Source of the DNA: Pseudomonas putida | GTDB lineage: Bacteria; Pseudomonadota; Gammaproteobacteria; Pseudomonadales; Pseudomonadaceae | Length of the DNA stretch: 64,000 nucleotides | Direction: 5' to 3' | NCBI RefSeq assembly: GCF_028682175.1 | Contig: NZ_JANHKS010000003.1 | Span: 62,001 to 126,000, forward strand | In this document: positions 9,334 through 18,985 of the stretch, piece after piece | Layout of the letters: the number at the start of each line of letters is the position of its first letter | How positions within the stretch are numbered: position 1 is the stretch's first letter | Notes under the pieces: generated by a model | What the model was told of the DNA's origin: nothing | Seen by the model: only the letters and a program-made list of their open reading frames with translations | Database searches by the model: none | Program-made: the position numbers and the translations under genes

Positions 9334-10020
9334 ATGGATCTTGAGCGTAGGTTCAGAGGCGTGATGCTGACGATGTGCACGCCGTTGTTGATAGCGCCGT
9401 TGTTGGTAGTGGCACCCGCCCAGGCCGACGTGTACATCTCCAAGAGCCCCAATGGCGGGTTCATTATTTCCAACGTCAAACGCCCCGGCCGTGACGTGCA
9501 GCGGGTCTTTCACGAGCCTGTGTATGCCGGCCAGGGCATCCAGGCGCCGATTGCCAATGACGTGGCCGCCGCCGACGGCAGCGATGAAAAGAGCATGACG
9601 GCCAGCCAGCGGCCCTATGCCCAGGAGGTTTCCCAGGCGGCGGCCAGCAACGATTTGCCTGAGGCGTTGCTCCACGCGGTGATTCGCATGGAGTCCGGCT
9701 ACAACCCCTCGGCAGTCTCGGTGAAGGGCGCTGCCGGGCTGATGCAACTGATGCCGGACACGGCGCGGGAGATGGGCGTGACCAACGTCTGGGATCCGGG
9801 CTCGAACATCCAGGGCGGCGCCAAATACCTCAAGCAGCTGATGGTGATGTTCGGCAACGACGTGTCCCTGGCCGTGGCGGCCTACAACGCAGGCCCTGCG
9901 GCGGTGAGCAAACGCGGCAACGTCATCCCGCCGTTCGCCGAAACCCAGCGCTACGTGCCCAGTGTATTGCGTGATTACCACCGGTTGCTGGGCGATGCCG
10001 GCACGGCGCTGGCGAATTGA
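9334..10020 (+). CDS. Lytic transglycosylase (SLT domain), periplasmic
   Basis: A 228-residue secreted protein. The signal peptide ends near PAQADVY. An N-terminal beta segment (YISKSPNGGFIISNV, DUF4124-like) is followed by an SLT lysozyme fold: LLHAVIRMESGYNPSAVS with the catalytic Glu, KGAAGLMQLMPDTAREMGV, NIQGGAKYLKQLM and AVAAYNAGPAAV. It would cut peptidoglycan and open the wall for a transenvelope machine. The ATG at 9334 follows GGGAGGC. Divergent from gspGF and preceded by its own sigma-54 promoter, it is probably the dedicated wall-opening enzyme of the T2SS-like apparatus (inference from context). Confidence 0.92.
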   Translation: MDLERRFRGVMLTMCTPLLIAPLLVVAPAQADVYISKSPNGGFIISNVKRPGRDVQRVFHEPVYAGQGIQAPIANDVAAADGSDEKSMTASQRPYAQEVSQAAASNDLPEALLHAVIRMESGYNPSAVSVKGAAGLMQLMPDTAREMGVTNVWDPGSNIQGGAKYLKQLMVMFGNDVSLAVAAYNAGPAAVSKRGNVIPPFAETQRYVPSVLRDYHRLLGDAGTALAN

Positions 10021-10056
10021 GCCGGGATGCATACGCAGTCCATGCAGCACCAAATC

Positions 10057-10150
10057 CTGTGGGAGCGGGCTCGCCCGCGAAGAGGTCGGTACATCCGGTA
10101 CATGTGTTTTGACAGGCATGCAGCCTTCGCGGGCAAGCCCGCTCCCACAG
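10057..10150. repeat. REP hairpin, second family
   Basis: Inverted copies of CTGTGGGAGCGGGCTCGCCC and its complement flank a ~45-bp loop. This sequence family differs from the GTAGCAGC type. It lies between the transglycosylase stop and the mnxG control region. Confidence 0.85.
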
Positions 10151-10193
10151 GACCGGGGTGCGATGAGGGACGACAAACGACGCTGGGGGTTGC

Positions 10194-10207
10194 CCCCACT
10201 TCCGGGG
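10194..10207. promoter_or_regulatory. Island box upstream of mnxG
   Basis: CCCCACTTCCGGGG, the complement of CCCCGGAAGTGGGG, is centred ~90 bp upstream of the mnxG sigma-54 promoter, the usual range for an enhancer-binding protein site. An overlapping inverted pair TGGGGG/CCCCCA lies at 10184-10198, and a half-site (ATTCCCC) lies near 10231. Confidence 0.6.
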
Positions 10208-10290
10208 AATGGGTCTGTTGAACGCTGGTCATTCCCCAGAAATTGAACGAAATACGCAGTCAAGTGCTTGATTTCATTGGCTCGCAGTTG

Positions 10291-10306
10291 TGGCACGGTC
10301 GTTGCT
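10291..10306 (+). promoter_or_regulatory. Sigma-54 promoter of mnxG
   Basis: TGGCACGGTCGTTGCT matches the -24/-12 consensus TGGCACG-N4-TTGCW at every defined position, with GG and GC exactly 10 bp apart. The predicted start lies ~40 bp before the mnxG ATG. It is the best sigma-54 promoter in the window. Confidence 0.9.
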
Positions 10307-10360
10307 CAGAGCTCTCCAAGTGCAGTTTTGTACCCGATCCGTTACGGAGGACCCGTCACG

Positions 10361-13300
10361 ATGAACCGGCTCAACTCATCCCGCTTGCTCAACTTCATCC
10401 TGTCTGCCGGCGCGCTGTTTGCCGTCGAGGACACCGTCGAGGCAGCCGTGCGCTGCGAGCGTAATCTGGTGGCCAATGTCGTGGCCCTGGATCAGCCTCT
10501 GATGTACAACCGCCTCGGTGCGCAGAATGCCAACGGCATGATCTACGCCCTGCGCGGCGACGTGGTGGACGAGAACAACGTGCTGCTGACCCAGGGTGGC
10601 GTCGCGGTGCCGGGCAAGGTGACGTTGCGGCCGGACAAGCGTCCGCGGCCGATGGTATTGCGCGTAGCGGCCGGAGATTGCCTGACCATCACCCTGCAAA
10701 ACCTGCTGGCCCCCCAGGCCAACCCCAACAGCGATGGCTTCGTCCCCGAAGAGCCGGAAGGCGCCGAGGGTGAGGATGAGAACGAAGCGCCCCATGCGGG
10801 CAGCGGGATGCCGGCCGAATTCGTGGTCAACGACCAGGTGTCCGAGCGTTTCGTGGGCTTCTCGGTCAACGGCATGCAGGCGGTCAACAGCATCGCCGAC
10901 ATGTCTTCCAACGTCGGGCGCAACGGCAACTTCCTGGTCGCGCCGGGCGGCACCCGTTCCTACACCCTGTATGCCGAGCGCGAAGGGGCGTTCAACGCCA
11001 ACAGCCAGGCAGCGACCTTCGGCGGCGAAGGCACCTCCGGCAACATGGCCAACGGGCTTTTTGCCCAGGTCGTGGTGTTGCCCAAGGGCGCGCGGTCCTA
11101 TCGCAATGTGCTCAATGAAGAAGAGATGCGCCTGGCCAGCGTCGGCCGCGCACCCACCGGCCAGCCCATCGTCGATTACGAGGCGCGCTACCCGCAGCGC
11201 CAGCCGTGGATCACCGAAGGCAAGGCAGGCAAGCCGATCATCAACATGATCAACGGCAACGAGATCGTCAACAGCGAAACCGACGCCCTGGTGATGGGCC
11301 CGAACACCGACGGCAGCTTCCCGCCCTCGACCTATCCCCTGGAAAGCATCGGCAAGCGCAACCCGGCCTATCCCAACCGGCTGGAGCCGTTCCGCGATTT
11401 CGCCGCGGTGTTCAACGACGAATCGGCGGTCACCCAGGCCTTCCCCGGTTACTTCGCCGACCCGGTCTTTGGCCACATGCTGGAGCCGACCCGCGACGCC
11501 TTCATGATCAACTACGGCTCGGGCGGTATCGGTGCCGAAGTGATCGCCAACCGGCTGGGCGTGGGGCCGATGCACGACTGCCTGTCCTGCGCCTATGAAG
11601 AGTTCTTCCTCAGCTCCCACACCGTGGGCGATATCGGCATGCTGGTGGACGTGCCGGCCAACGTCGGTCTGGAGCAGATCCTGCCGGGCCAGGTGCCGCC
11701 CAGGGACGCCACCGGAATCAAGGCCAGCATGGCGCTGTATCCATCGGAGCCCTCCAACGTCAACCACAGCTACATCGGTGACCTGGTCAAGATCCGCAAC
11801 ACCCACAACGGCAAGGAACAGCACATCTTCCACCTGCATGGACACCAGTGGCTGTTCAACCCCAATGACGACAACTCCGACTACATGGACGCCCAGGGCA
11901 TCGGGCCGGGTGTCGGCTACACCTATGAAATCGCCAACGGCGGTTCGGGCAACCGCAACCGGGTGTCGGGCGATGCCATCTATCACTGCCACTTCTATCC
12001 GCACTTCGCCCAGGGCATGTGGACCATGTGGCGGGTGCATGACGTATTCGAGGAAGGGACCCGGCTTGAGGTGTCTCAGGCCAGCAACGACGGGTTCCAC
12101 ACCACTCCGTTTGCCTTGCGCAGCGGTAAACCGGCGGCGGGTGCCCGCGCTTTGCCGGACGGTGAAATCGTTGCGGGCACACCAATTCCGGCCATCGTGC
12201 CGCTGCCGGGCAAGGCCATGGCGCCGATGCCTGGCAAGGTTGCCGTGGTGCCCAAGCTGGGCGAGCTGGTGGCAGCCAATGATGACGACGATGACGATGA
12301 CGACGCCGGGCATGAGGGCGGGCAGAAAGTCATAGGCTCGGTGGTGCTGGTGGACCGCAGCGAAGCCAACCGCAACGCGGACGGTTCGCTGAAGAACCCC
12401 GGCTATCCGTTCTGGATCGGTGGCATGGAGAGCACCGTCGGCCAGCGTCCGCCGACGCCGCCTCTGGACATGCTCGATGCGGCCAAGGCCACGGCCTTGC
12501 GCAACAGCGGCAATGCCCTGTGGGCCAACCTCGACCCGCTGCAATCCGGTGGCTGGGACGGCGGTCTGCCGCGCCATGCGCTGGACGGCGTCGCGGCGGG
12601 CGGCGAAGCCGAGGTGGTAACCACGGCCACCGACCTGTCCAAGATCGTGCATAAGGCCAAGGCCGTCTTCATGCCGGAAGAGGGCACCGACGTCGAACAG
12701 GCGGCCATGCGCTTCCACGCCAAGGCCGATCACCCAAGCTTTGCGTTGCTCCCCGGCAAGCAGTTCGTGGCCAAGGCCTTCCGCACCAACGGCGCGTTGC
12801 CGGTGGCCGGTGCGCCATTCTATGAGCCGTGCATGGACGACCAGGGCAAGCGCCTGACCAGCATGGCCGGCGCGGGGATGTTCAACAGCGGCGAAACCCT
12901 GAACAGCATGTCGTTCACCGGCTCATCCCAGTACACCGCCGACAAGCCACGGGTCTACAAGGCCGCCAACCTGCAGTTCGATGCGGTCTATAACAAGGTC
13001 GGCTATCACTTCCCCCAGGCGCGCATCCTGGCGCTGTGGGAAGACGTGTGGCCGGTGGTCAACAAGCAGCGCCCGCCAGAGCCGCTGGTCATGCGCATGA
13101 ACACCTTTGACTGCGTGATGTATCAGCAGACCAACCTGATTCCCAACGTCTACGAGCTGGACGACTACCAGGTGCGCACGCCGACCGACGTCATCGGCCA
13201 GCACATCCACCTGCCAAAATGGGACCTGACCGCTGCCGACGGTTCGGCCAACGGCTGGAACTACGAAGACGGCCTGCTTTCGCCCGCCACGGTGGTGGAG

Positions 13301-16201
13301 CGCATTCACGCCATTCGCCTGTTCAACCAGTGCTCGGAGGCCGACCCTCGCGACGGCACTCAGGCGTGTCCGAAAGCCAAATCCCACCCGTACTTCGGCC
13401 AGTTCGGCCGCGCCGACTGGATGGGCGCGCGCACGGCCATGCAGCGCTGGTTCGCCGACCCGGTCATCAACACCCGTGGCGTGGACCGTGGCCTGGGCAC
13501 CATCTTTACCCACGACCACCTGGGCCCATCGACCCACCAGCAACTGGGCCTGTACGCCACCGTGCTGGCTGAGCCGGCCGGTTCCACCTGGTTCCACTCC
13601 GAAACCGGCGAACAGCTGTACAGCGGCGCACGGCAGGACGGCGGCCCGACTTCGTGGCAGGCGGTCATCAACACCGGTGACCTGGACGGCGACGGCAAGA
13701 ACGACAGCTACCGTGAGTTCTTCATGGAGTACAGCGACTTCGTGCACGCCTACGAGGCAGGCGTCTACATCGGGGCTGGGCCCAACGGCGTGCCGAACGG
13801 CCGTGCCTATCCGGCCAGTGTCAACAGCTTCCGCTACGCCATCAATCCGCCGGGGCGCAAGGCGGCGTCGAACCTGCTCGATTCGGTGCTCGAAGCCGGC
13901 AGTGGCGAGCTGGAAGGTTGCCCGCTGCGGCCTTGCCCGCAAGCGATCTCGGTGGATGACCCGGGCATCTTCGTCGTCAACTACCGCCATGAGCCGGTCG
14001 GCCTTCGCGTCTACGACCCGAACCGCACCGCGCCCGACGGCAAACCGGGAATGCAGGCCGCAGGGCTTGCGGGCGACCTGGCCTATGCGCTGCAAACCCG
14101 TACCGACCGTGCCATCCCGGCGCTGAACCTGGCACCGAGCGCGATCACCTCGGCCACCGGGCCCACCGGCGGCGTGACCCAGTTCCCGCCGCACATCAAC
14201 CGTGGCGGCGACATGCCGGGCGACCCCTTCACCCCGATGCTGCGTACCTACACCGGCGACAACGTGCGTCTGCGCCTGCATGCCGGCGGCCATGAGGAAG
14301 AACACAACGTGACCCTGCACGGCGTGAAGTGGCTGCAATCGGGCACCGGCTTCGGCAACAGCTCCAATTCGGGGTGGAAGTCCTCGCAGATGGTGGGCAT
14401 CTCCGAGCAGATGGGCTTCAACGCGCCGATCACCACCCTCTCCAGTGCGGCCAGTGACACCGGCGACTACCTGTACTCAATGGACGCGTCGCTTGAAGGC
14501 TACTGGAACGGTATCTGGGGGATCATGCGCAACTACGGCTCGCAACGGAACGATCTGTTCGCGCTGCCCAACAACCCCAAACCGGTGATCGCGCGCAACA
14601 CCGTGGCCTTCGACGGCATCTGTCCGCGCTACACCGCCAATATCAATGGCGTCGGCACCCGGCCGACGGTGCAGCGCAACTTCGAGGTGGTGGTGGCCCT
14701 GGCCAACGATATCCTCGGCAACCCGCTGAACCTGACCATTGGCGATGCGGCAGGGCAGGGCCAGCACGTGGGTGCGCCGCTCAATCCGGCGGGCGGCACG
14801 CTGGTGTACAACAAGCGTGCGGTGACCATTCCTCAGGCCACCGTGGTGGACGAGGAAACCGGCCTGACCCTGACCTTGGGCGGGCAATCCGGACCGCTGC
14901 ATGACCCGACCGCAATCCTGTACGTGCGCAAGGCCGACCTTGATCCGGTCACCGGCAAACTCAAGGCCGGGGTGCCGATCGAGCCACTCATGCTGCGCGC
15001 CGCCGCTGGCGACTGCATCAACGTGACCCTGGAAAACCGCCTGCCTGCGGCCATGCCTGACCTGCCGAACTACGCCGTGATGGCCGGTACCGTCAAGCGC
15101 GACCGCAACGGTGCCCAGGGCTCGACCACCTTCAACAACAACCTGATCCGGCCATCCAGCCACGTGGGCATGCACACCCAGTTGCTGGCCTATGACATCA
15201 GCAAATCCGACGGCTGGAACGTGGGCCTGAACCCCGTGCAGACCGTTGCCCCGCGTGCCGGTAGCTCAGGCGCCTGGCCGACTCGCGCCTATCAGTACTA
15301 CGCGGGCCACCTTGAACGTGAAGGCAAGCCGGTCTCGCAACTGGGCCGGGCGGTGGACAACATCAACACCACGCCCATCGAGTTCGGCGGTTTCAACCTG
15401 ACCTCGGCGGACATGATCAAGCAGCCGCAGAAAGGCCTGGCCGGTGCCATGACCGTGATGCCGCTGGGCGCGACCTGGACCGAAGACAGCAGGTCGCGGG
15501 CCAACGCCACGGTCACCGTGACCGGGCAGACCGCCTATCGGGACTTCATGCTGGTGATGCAGAAGTCGCTGAACATGCGCTGGGCCAACGGACGTCCCGT
15601 GGAGAACCTGGCCGCCGAAGGCAATGGCGTGCCGGCCGACCCGCAGGACAACTCCGGCATGGCCATGAACTACCGCTCAGAGCCTTTGTGGTATCGCTTC
15701 GGCAAGGCGCCGGACGCACCGTTCGGGCACGCCGACGGCCAGGGCTTTGCCGATGTGCCCAACGCGCACATGGCCTACAGCAACGCCCTGGTGGGTGGCG
15801 ATCCGCAGACGCCGGTGCTATATGCCAAACCGGGGCAACCGTTCCGTACCCACCTGACCGTGCCGGGTGGTGGCAGCCGCGGAACCACCTTCCAGCTCGA
15901 CGGGCACGTCTGGCCGATGCACCCGTTCCAGCCCGAGAAATCCGATGCCGGTGGCTACCCCATGGGGCCGTCGGGCGTGGGTTCGGTGCGCTTCGCCTAC
16001 AACCCGATGTCGATGTACATCGGCGCCCAGGAAAGCCTGCTGCCAGCGGCGCATTTCAGCCTGATGTTCCCCAGTGCCGGGGGCGCCAATGCCGTACCGG
16101 GTGACTACCTGTTCCGCGACTACGCCGGCTTCGGCAACGTGTCGGGACTGTGGGGCATCCTGCGTGTGACCAATGATCCAGAACCTGCCGCAGCGCCCTA
16201 G
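10361..16201 (+). CDS. mnxG: Giant secreted multicopper oxidase, MnxG-type Mn(II) oxidase
   Basis: A 1946-residue protein with a signal peptide (cleavage near TVEAA|VRCERN). Copper-binding motifs are spread along it: HLHGH at 491-495; HCHFYPH at 542-548 with GMW after it, a type 1/type 3 site; HIH at 948-950; HDH with a further His at 1051-1059; HNVTLH at 1315-1320; and HVWPMH at 1849-1854. This spread suits the multi-cupredoxin build of Pseudomonas MnxG, which oxidises Mn(II) to Mn(III/IV) outside the cell. Eight consecutive Asp residues (641-648) may bind metal. ATG 10361 follows CGGAGG; earlier starts would spoil the signal peptide. It heads an operon of helper genes. Whether it acts on Mn or another metal cannot be proven from sequence. 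Confidence 0.9.
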   Translation: MNRLNSSRLLNFILSAGALFAVEDTVEAAVRCERNLVANVVALDQPLMYNRLGAQNANGMIYALRGDVVDENNVLLTQGGVAVPGKVTLRPDKRPRPMVLRVAAGDCLTITLQNLLAPQANPNSDGFVPEEPEGAEGEDENEAPHAGSGMPAEFVVNDQVSERFVGFSVNGMQAVNSIADMSSNVGRNGNFLVAPGGTRSYTLYAEREGAFNANSQAATFGGEGTSGNMANGLFAQVVVLPKGARSYRNVLNEEEMRLASVGRAPTGQPIVDYEARYPQRQPWITEGKAGKPIINMINGNEIVNSETDALVMGPNTDGSFPPSTYPLESIGKRNPAYPNRLEPFRDFAAVFNDESAVTQAFPGYFADPVFGHMLEPTRDAFMINYGSGGIGAEVIANRLGVGPMHDCLSCAYEEFFLSSHTVGDIGMLVDVPANVGLEQILPGQVPPRDATGIKASMALYPSEPSNVNHSYIGDLVKIRNTHNGKEQHIFHLHGHQWLFNPNDDNSDYMDAQGIGPGVGYTYEIANGGSGNRNRVSGDAIYHCHFYPHFAQGMWTMWRVHDVFEEGTRLEVSQASNDGFHTTPFALRSGKPAAGARALPDGEIVAGTPIPAIVPLPGKAMAPMPGKVAVVPKLGELVAANDDDDDDDDAGHEGGQKVIGSVVLVDRSEANRNADGSLKNPGYPFWIGGMESTVGQRPPTPPLDMLDAAKATALRNSGNALWANLDPLQSGGWDGGLPRHALDGVAAGGEAEVVTTATDLSKIVHKAKAVFMPEEGTDVEQAAMRFHAKADHPSFALLPGKQFVAKAFRTNGALPVAGAPFYEPCMDDQGKRLTSMAGAGMFNSGETLNSMSFTGSSQYTADKPRVYKAANLQFDAVYNKVGYHFPQARILALWEDVWPVVNKQRPPEPLVMRMNTFDCVMYQQTNLIPNVYELDDYQVRTPTDVIGQHIHLPKWDLTAADGSANGWNYEDGLLSPATVVERIHAIRLFNQCSEADPRDGTQACPKAKSHPYFGQFGRADWMGARTAMQRWFADPVINTRGVDRGLGTIFTHDHLGPSTHQQLGLYATVLAEPAGSTWFHSETGEQLYSGARQDGGPTSWQAVINTGDLDGDGKNDSYREFFMEYSDFVHAYEAGVYIGAGPNGVPNGRAYPASVNSFRYAINPPGRKAASNLLDSVLEAGSGELEGCPLRPCPQAISVDDPGIFVVNYRHEPVGLRVYDPNRTAPDGKPGMQAAGLAGDLAYALQTRTDRAIPALNLAPSAITSATGPTGGVTQFPPHINRGGDMPGDPFTPMLRTYTGDNVRLRLHAGGHEEEHNVTLHGVKWLQSGTGFGNSSNSGWKSSQMVGISEQMGFNAPITTLSSAASDTGDYLYSMDASLEGYWNGIWGIMRNYGSQRNDLFALPNNPKPVIARNTVAFDGICPRYTANINGVGTRPTVQRNFEVVVALANDILGNPLNLTIGDAAGQGQHVGAPLNPAGGTLVYNKRAVTIPQATVVDEETGLTLTLGGQSGPLHDPTAILYVRKADLDPVTGKLKAGVPIEPLMLRAAAGDCINVTLENRLPAAMPDLPNYAVMAGTVKRDRNGAQGSTTFNNNLIRPSSHVGMHTQLLAYDISKSDGWNVGLNPVQTVAPRAGSSGAWPTRAYQYYAGHLEREGKPVSQLGRAVDNINTTPIEFGGFNLTSADMIKQPQKGLAGAMTVMPLGATWTEDSRSRANATVTVTGQTAYRDFMLVMQKSLNMRWANGRPVENLAAEGNGVPADPQDNSGMAMNYRSEPLWYRFGKAPDAPFGHADGQGFADVPNAHMAYSNALVGGDPQTPVLYAKPGQPFRTHLTVPGGGSRGTTFQLDGHVWPMHPFQPEKSDAGGYPMGPSGVGSVRFAYNPMSMYIGAQESLLPAAHFSLMFPSAGGANAVPGDYLFRDYAGFGNVSGLWGILRVTNDPEPAAAP

Positions 16202-16234
16202 GCGCGATGGCTGAACGAAGCGACCGGATGTAGC

Positions 16235-16266
16235 GGCAGGCCCAAAAACAAGAATCAGGGCCTGCC
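16235..16266 (+). promoter_or_regulatory. Intercistronic hairpin after mnxG
   Basis: A 9-bp perfect stem, GGCAGGCCC/GGGCCTGCC, with a 14-nt loop and no T-run, sits in the 121-bp gap between mnxG and the next gene. It may protect the mnxG mRNA end or lower transcription into the helper genes. Confidence 0.5.
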
Positions 16267-16322
16267 CGACACAACTCATCGGAACCTGCGCGATGGCGCA
16301 CCGTTCCTCAAGGGGGTGCAGC

Positions 16323-18341
16323 GTGAACGGATGGATCAGAGGGGCTTTTGCAGGAGGCGCGCTGGCGGTGACGCTGTCGTTGATGGGGCATTCGGGTGAC
16401 ACCCCCAAGAGTGCCGACGTGACGGCCAGTACCGGTGATACACCGCCCAGCATGCCCGTGGTCGCCAACCAGCGGGAAGTGAGCAGAAACGGGGTCACCG
16501 TCAAGTTCGAGGCGCGACCGCTGAACAACGGTCCGCTGACCGAAGGCATGTTCGCCGACGTGCGCTTCAGCGTGACCGATACCGCCACCGGCCAGCCGTT
16601 GCCGGGCATCGCCCCCGGCGCCTGGCTGGACCCCAGCGTGGCCAACGATGCGGGCGCCAATCATGACCAGCAATGCAAGTCGCGGGTGGGGCTGTACCTG
16701 AAAAGCACCATTGGCGCGCGGCCGCTGCTGGACCTCAACAGCTACTTCCTGATGGTGCTGAACAAGGACGCCAGCGCCACGGTGATCGACCCGACCGTGT
16801 CGGTGGGCGGCATCACCAGCACCATGAGCCGCATTGCCCTGAAACAACCGGGCATGGACTGGACCTCGACCAACGACGACAAACGGGTGTTCGTGTCGAT
16901 GCCAGGCGCCGATGAAGTGGCGATCATCGACGCCGAGAAATTCCAGGTACTGCTCAGCATTCCTGCCGGCACCCATCCGCTGCGCGTGGCCCTGCAGCCG
17001 GACGAACGCTATCTGTGGGTCGGCAACAACGCATCGAGCGAAGCGGCCAGCGGCGTGACGGTGATCGACACCCAGACCCTGAAAGTCGTGACCTTCCTGC
17101 CGACCGGCCTGGGGCATCACGAGATCGCCTTCAGCAAGGATTCACGCTACGCCTTCGTCAGTAGCCGCGACGCAGGCACCGTCAGTGTGATCGACATCGC
17201 CAGCCTGAGCCTTGCGAAAACCCTGAAAACCGGCACGCACCCGCTCGCCGTGGCCTATTCGCCGTTGTCGGATGCGGTCTATGTGGCCGACGGGCAACAA
17301 GGCACGGTCACAGTGATCGATGCCAACAGCCTGGAAGTGCGCAAGGTGATCACGGCGCAGCAGGGCCTGGGCCCGATGGACTTCAGTGGCGACGGGCGGT
17401 ACGGCTTCGTGCTCAACACCTTCAACAACCACGCCGTGGTGATCGACGCGGCCAGCGACACCGTCATCCATAACCTGGAAGTCTCACCCGAGCCGTTCCA
17501 ACTGACCCTGACCCAGAAATACGCCTACATCCGCGGCCTGGCCTCGCCACGGGTAACCATGATCAACCTCGCAAGCCTGGGCAAGGACCGCCAGCCGATC
17601 CTCCAATCCTTCGAAGCCGGCCCGTCGGCGCCCAGGCTTGCCGGGGATCTGCCGCTGGCCACGGGCCTGACCCAGGCGCGGGACAACGACGCGGTGTTCG
17701 TGGTCAACCCGGTGGACAACACCACCTATTTCTACGCAGAAGGCATGAACGCGCCGATGTCCGGCTACCTCAACCGGGGTAACGCGGCCCGCGCCGTACG
17801 GGTCATCGACCGCAGCCTGCGCGAGGTCGAGCCTGGGGTCTACAGCTCGCGGGTGCGCCTGCCCAGCGCCGGGAATTTCGACGTGGCGTTCATGCTCAAC
17901 CAGCCGCAGCTGATCCACTGCTTCACCGCCCAAGTGGAAGTCAATCCGGCGCTGGAAAAACGCCTGGCCGTGCCTCGGGTGGCGTTCCTGCTGGAGCGGC
18001 GCTTCGAGCCGGTCGGGCAACTGGTGCCGATCCGTATTCGCCTGGTTCATGGCCGTGGCGACCAGCCCATGACCGGTGCCAAGGACGTCTACTTGCGCTA
18101 CTTCCTGGCCCCAAGCTCACGGCCTCGGGAGGTGCTTGCCACCGAGATCGGCGACGGTATCTACGAGGCCAAGGCTGACCTCTCCGAAACTGGCGCCTAT
18201 TACCTGCACGTGCGCTCCGAGTCGCTGGGCATCAAGGCCAGCGAGCAGTCCTACGCCAGTCTGCGGGTGATGCCGGTGGATCAGTCGCCGGTGCACCTGA
18301 ATAACCAAAGCCCATCTGTTTCCGACAGGATGACGCCATGA
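16323..18341 (+). CDS. Exported YVTN-type beta-propeller protein
   Basis: A 672-residue exported protein. A GTG start at 16323 behind AGGGGG gives a clean signal peptide; earlier in-frame ATGs add a non-conserved tail. Residues ~130-450 hold repeats of the YVTN/NHL propeller type, such as VSVIDIASLSLAKTLKTG and VTVIDANSLEVRKVITA, each beginning with a VxVID strand. The C-terminal part resembles an immunoglobulin-like domain (YLRYFLAPSSRPREV, YYLHVRSESLG). It sits directly after mnxG and its stop overlaps the first SCO gene. It could be a scaffold or partner of the oxidase, but no enzymatic residues are evident. Confidence 0.8.
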   Translation: MNGWIRGAFAGGALAVTLSLMGHSGDTPKSADVTASTGDTPPSMPVVANQREVSRNGVTVKFEARPLNNGPLTEGMFADVRFSVTDTATGQPLPGIAPGAWLDPSVANDAGANHDQQCKSRVGLYLKSTIGARPLLDLNSYFLMVLNKDASATVIDPTVSVGGITSTMSRIALKQPGMDWTSTNDDKRVFVSMPGADEVAIIDAEKFQVLLSIPAGTHPLRVALQPDERYLWVGNNASSEAASGVTVIDTQTLKVVTFLPTGLGHHEIAFSKDSRYAFVSSRDAGTVSVIDIASLSLAKTLKTGTHPLAVAYSPLSDAVYVADGQQGTVTVIDANSLEVRKVITAQQGLGPMDFSGDGRYGFVLNTFNNHAVVIDAASDTVIHNLEVSPEPFQLTLTQKYAYIRGLASPRVTMINLASLGKDRQPILQSFEAGPSAPRLAGDLPLATGLTQARDNDAVFVVNPVDNTTYFYAEGMNAPMSGYLNRGNAARAVRVIDRSLREVEPGVYSSRVRLPSAGNFDVAFMLNQPQLIHCFTAQVEVNPALEKRLAVPRVAFLLERRFEPVGQLVPIRIRLVHGRGDQPMTGAKDVYLRYFLAPSSRPREVLATEIGDGIYEAKADLSETGAYYLHVRSESLGIKASEQSYASLRVMPVDQSPVHLNNQSPSVSDRMTP

Positions 18342-18985
18342 AAACACTGTTGAGTTTTTCGCTGTTGGCCTTGTTGATCGCCCCATGCTCCTCCCAGGTG
18401 TACGCCCATGGCGGCGCCGACCATGCGCAGCAGCACAAGCAGGTCACCCAGGAAAACGCGGTCGTGCGCTTTGCCGATGTGTCGCTGACCAACCAGAACG
18501 GTGAGCCGGTGAACCTCAAACGCGATCTGGTCAGCGACAAGATCGTGGTGATGGGCTTTGTCTACACCACGTGCACGACGGTGTGCCCGGTGGTGTCGTC
18601 GATCATGGCCAAGGTGCAGAAGCAACTGGGTGCCAAGGTAGGCAATGAAGTGCAGATCGTGTCGATTACCGTCGATCCGCTGCGCGACACCCCGGCGCGC
18701 CTGCTCAGTTACGCCAACCGCTTCCAGAACGGCCCGGGCTGGGCCTGGCTGACCGGAACCCCGCAGGCGGTCAACGAAACCCTCAAGGGCCTGGGCACCT
18801 GGACTGCGGACCCTGCCAACCATCCGCCGCTGATCATGGTCGGCGATGGCCGCAGCAGCCACTGGACCCGCTATTACGGCTTTGCCGACCCGGCGCTGCT
18901 GGTCGAGCGGGTCGAACAACTGCGCGCCGACCGCGTGTCCAAGCCCGTGCGCCACGGGACCTATGTGATGGGGGATCAGCCATGA
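18338..18985 (+). CDS. SCO1/SenC copper chaperone
   Basis: A 215-residue periplasmic protein with a signal peptide ending near VYAHGG and a thioredoxin-like fold. The copper site is complete: CTTVC (Cys79 and Cys83) after MGFVYTT, and a His at 162 in NHPPLIMVGDG. An extra His-rich segment (HGGADHAQQHKQ) follows the signal. SCO proteins deliver copper to oxidases or keep thiols reduced; beside mnxG the likely client is the multicopper oxidase. The start overlaps the previous stop by 4 bp and the end overlaps the next SCO gene by 4 bp. Confidence 0.92.
   Translation: MKTLLSFSLLALLIAPCSSQVYAHGGADHAQQHKQVTQENAVVRFADVSLTNQNGEPVNLKRDLVSDKIVVMGFVYTTCTTVCPVVSSIMAKVQKQLGAKVGNEVQIVSITVDPLRDTPARLLSYANRFQNGPGWAWLTGTPQAVNETLKGLGTWTADPANHPPLIMVGDGRSSHWTRYYGFADPALLVERVEQLRADRVSKPVRHGTYVMGDQP

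Noticed and set aside
10376..12733. A 785-codon frame antisense to mnxG (and further long ones to 15.2 kb)
   Set aside because: Shadow frames caused by high GC third positions; composition is unlike a real protein and the sense gene is intact.
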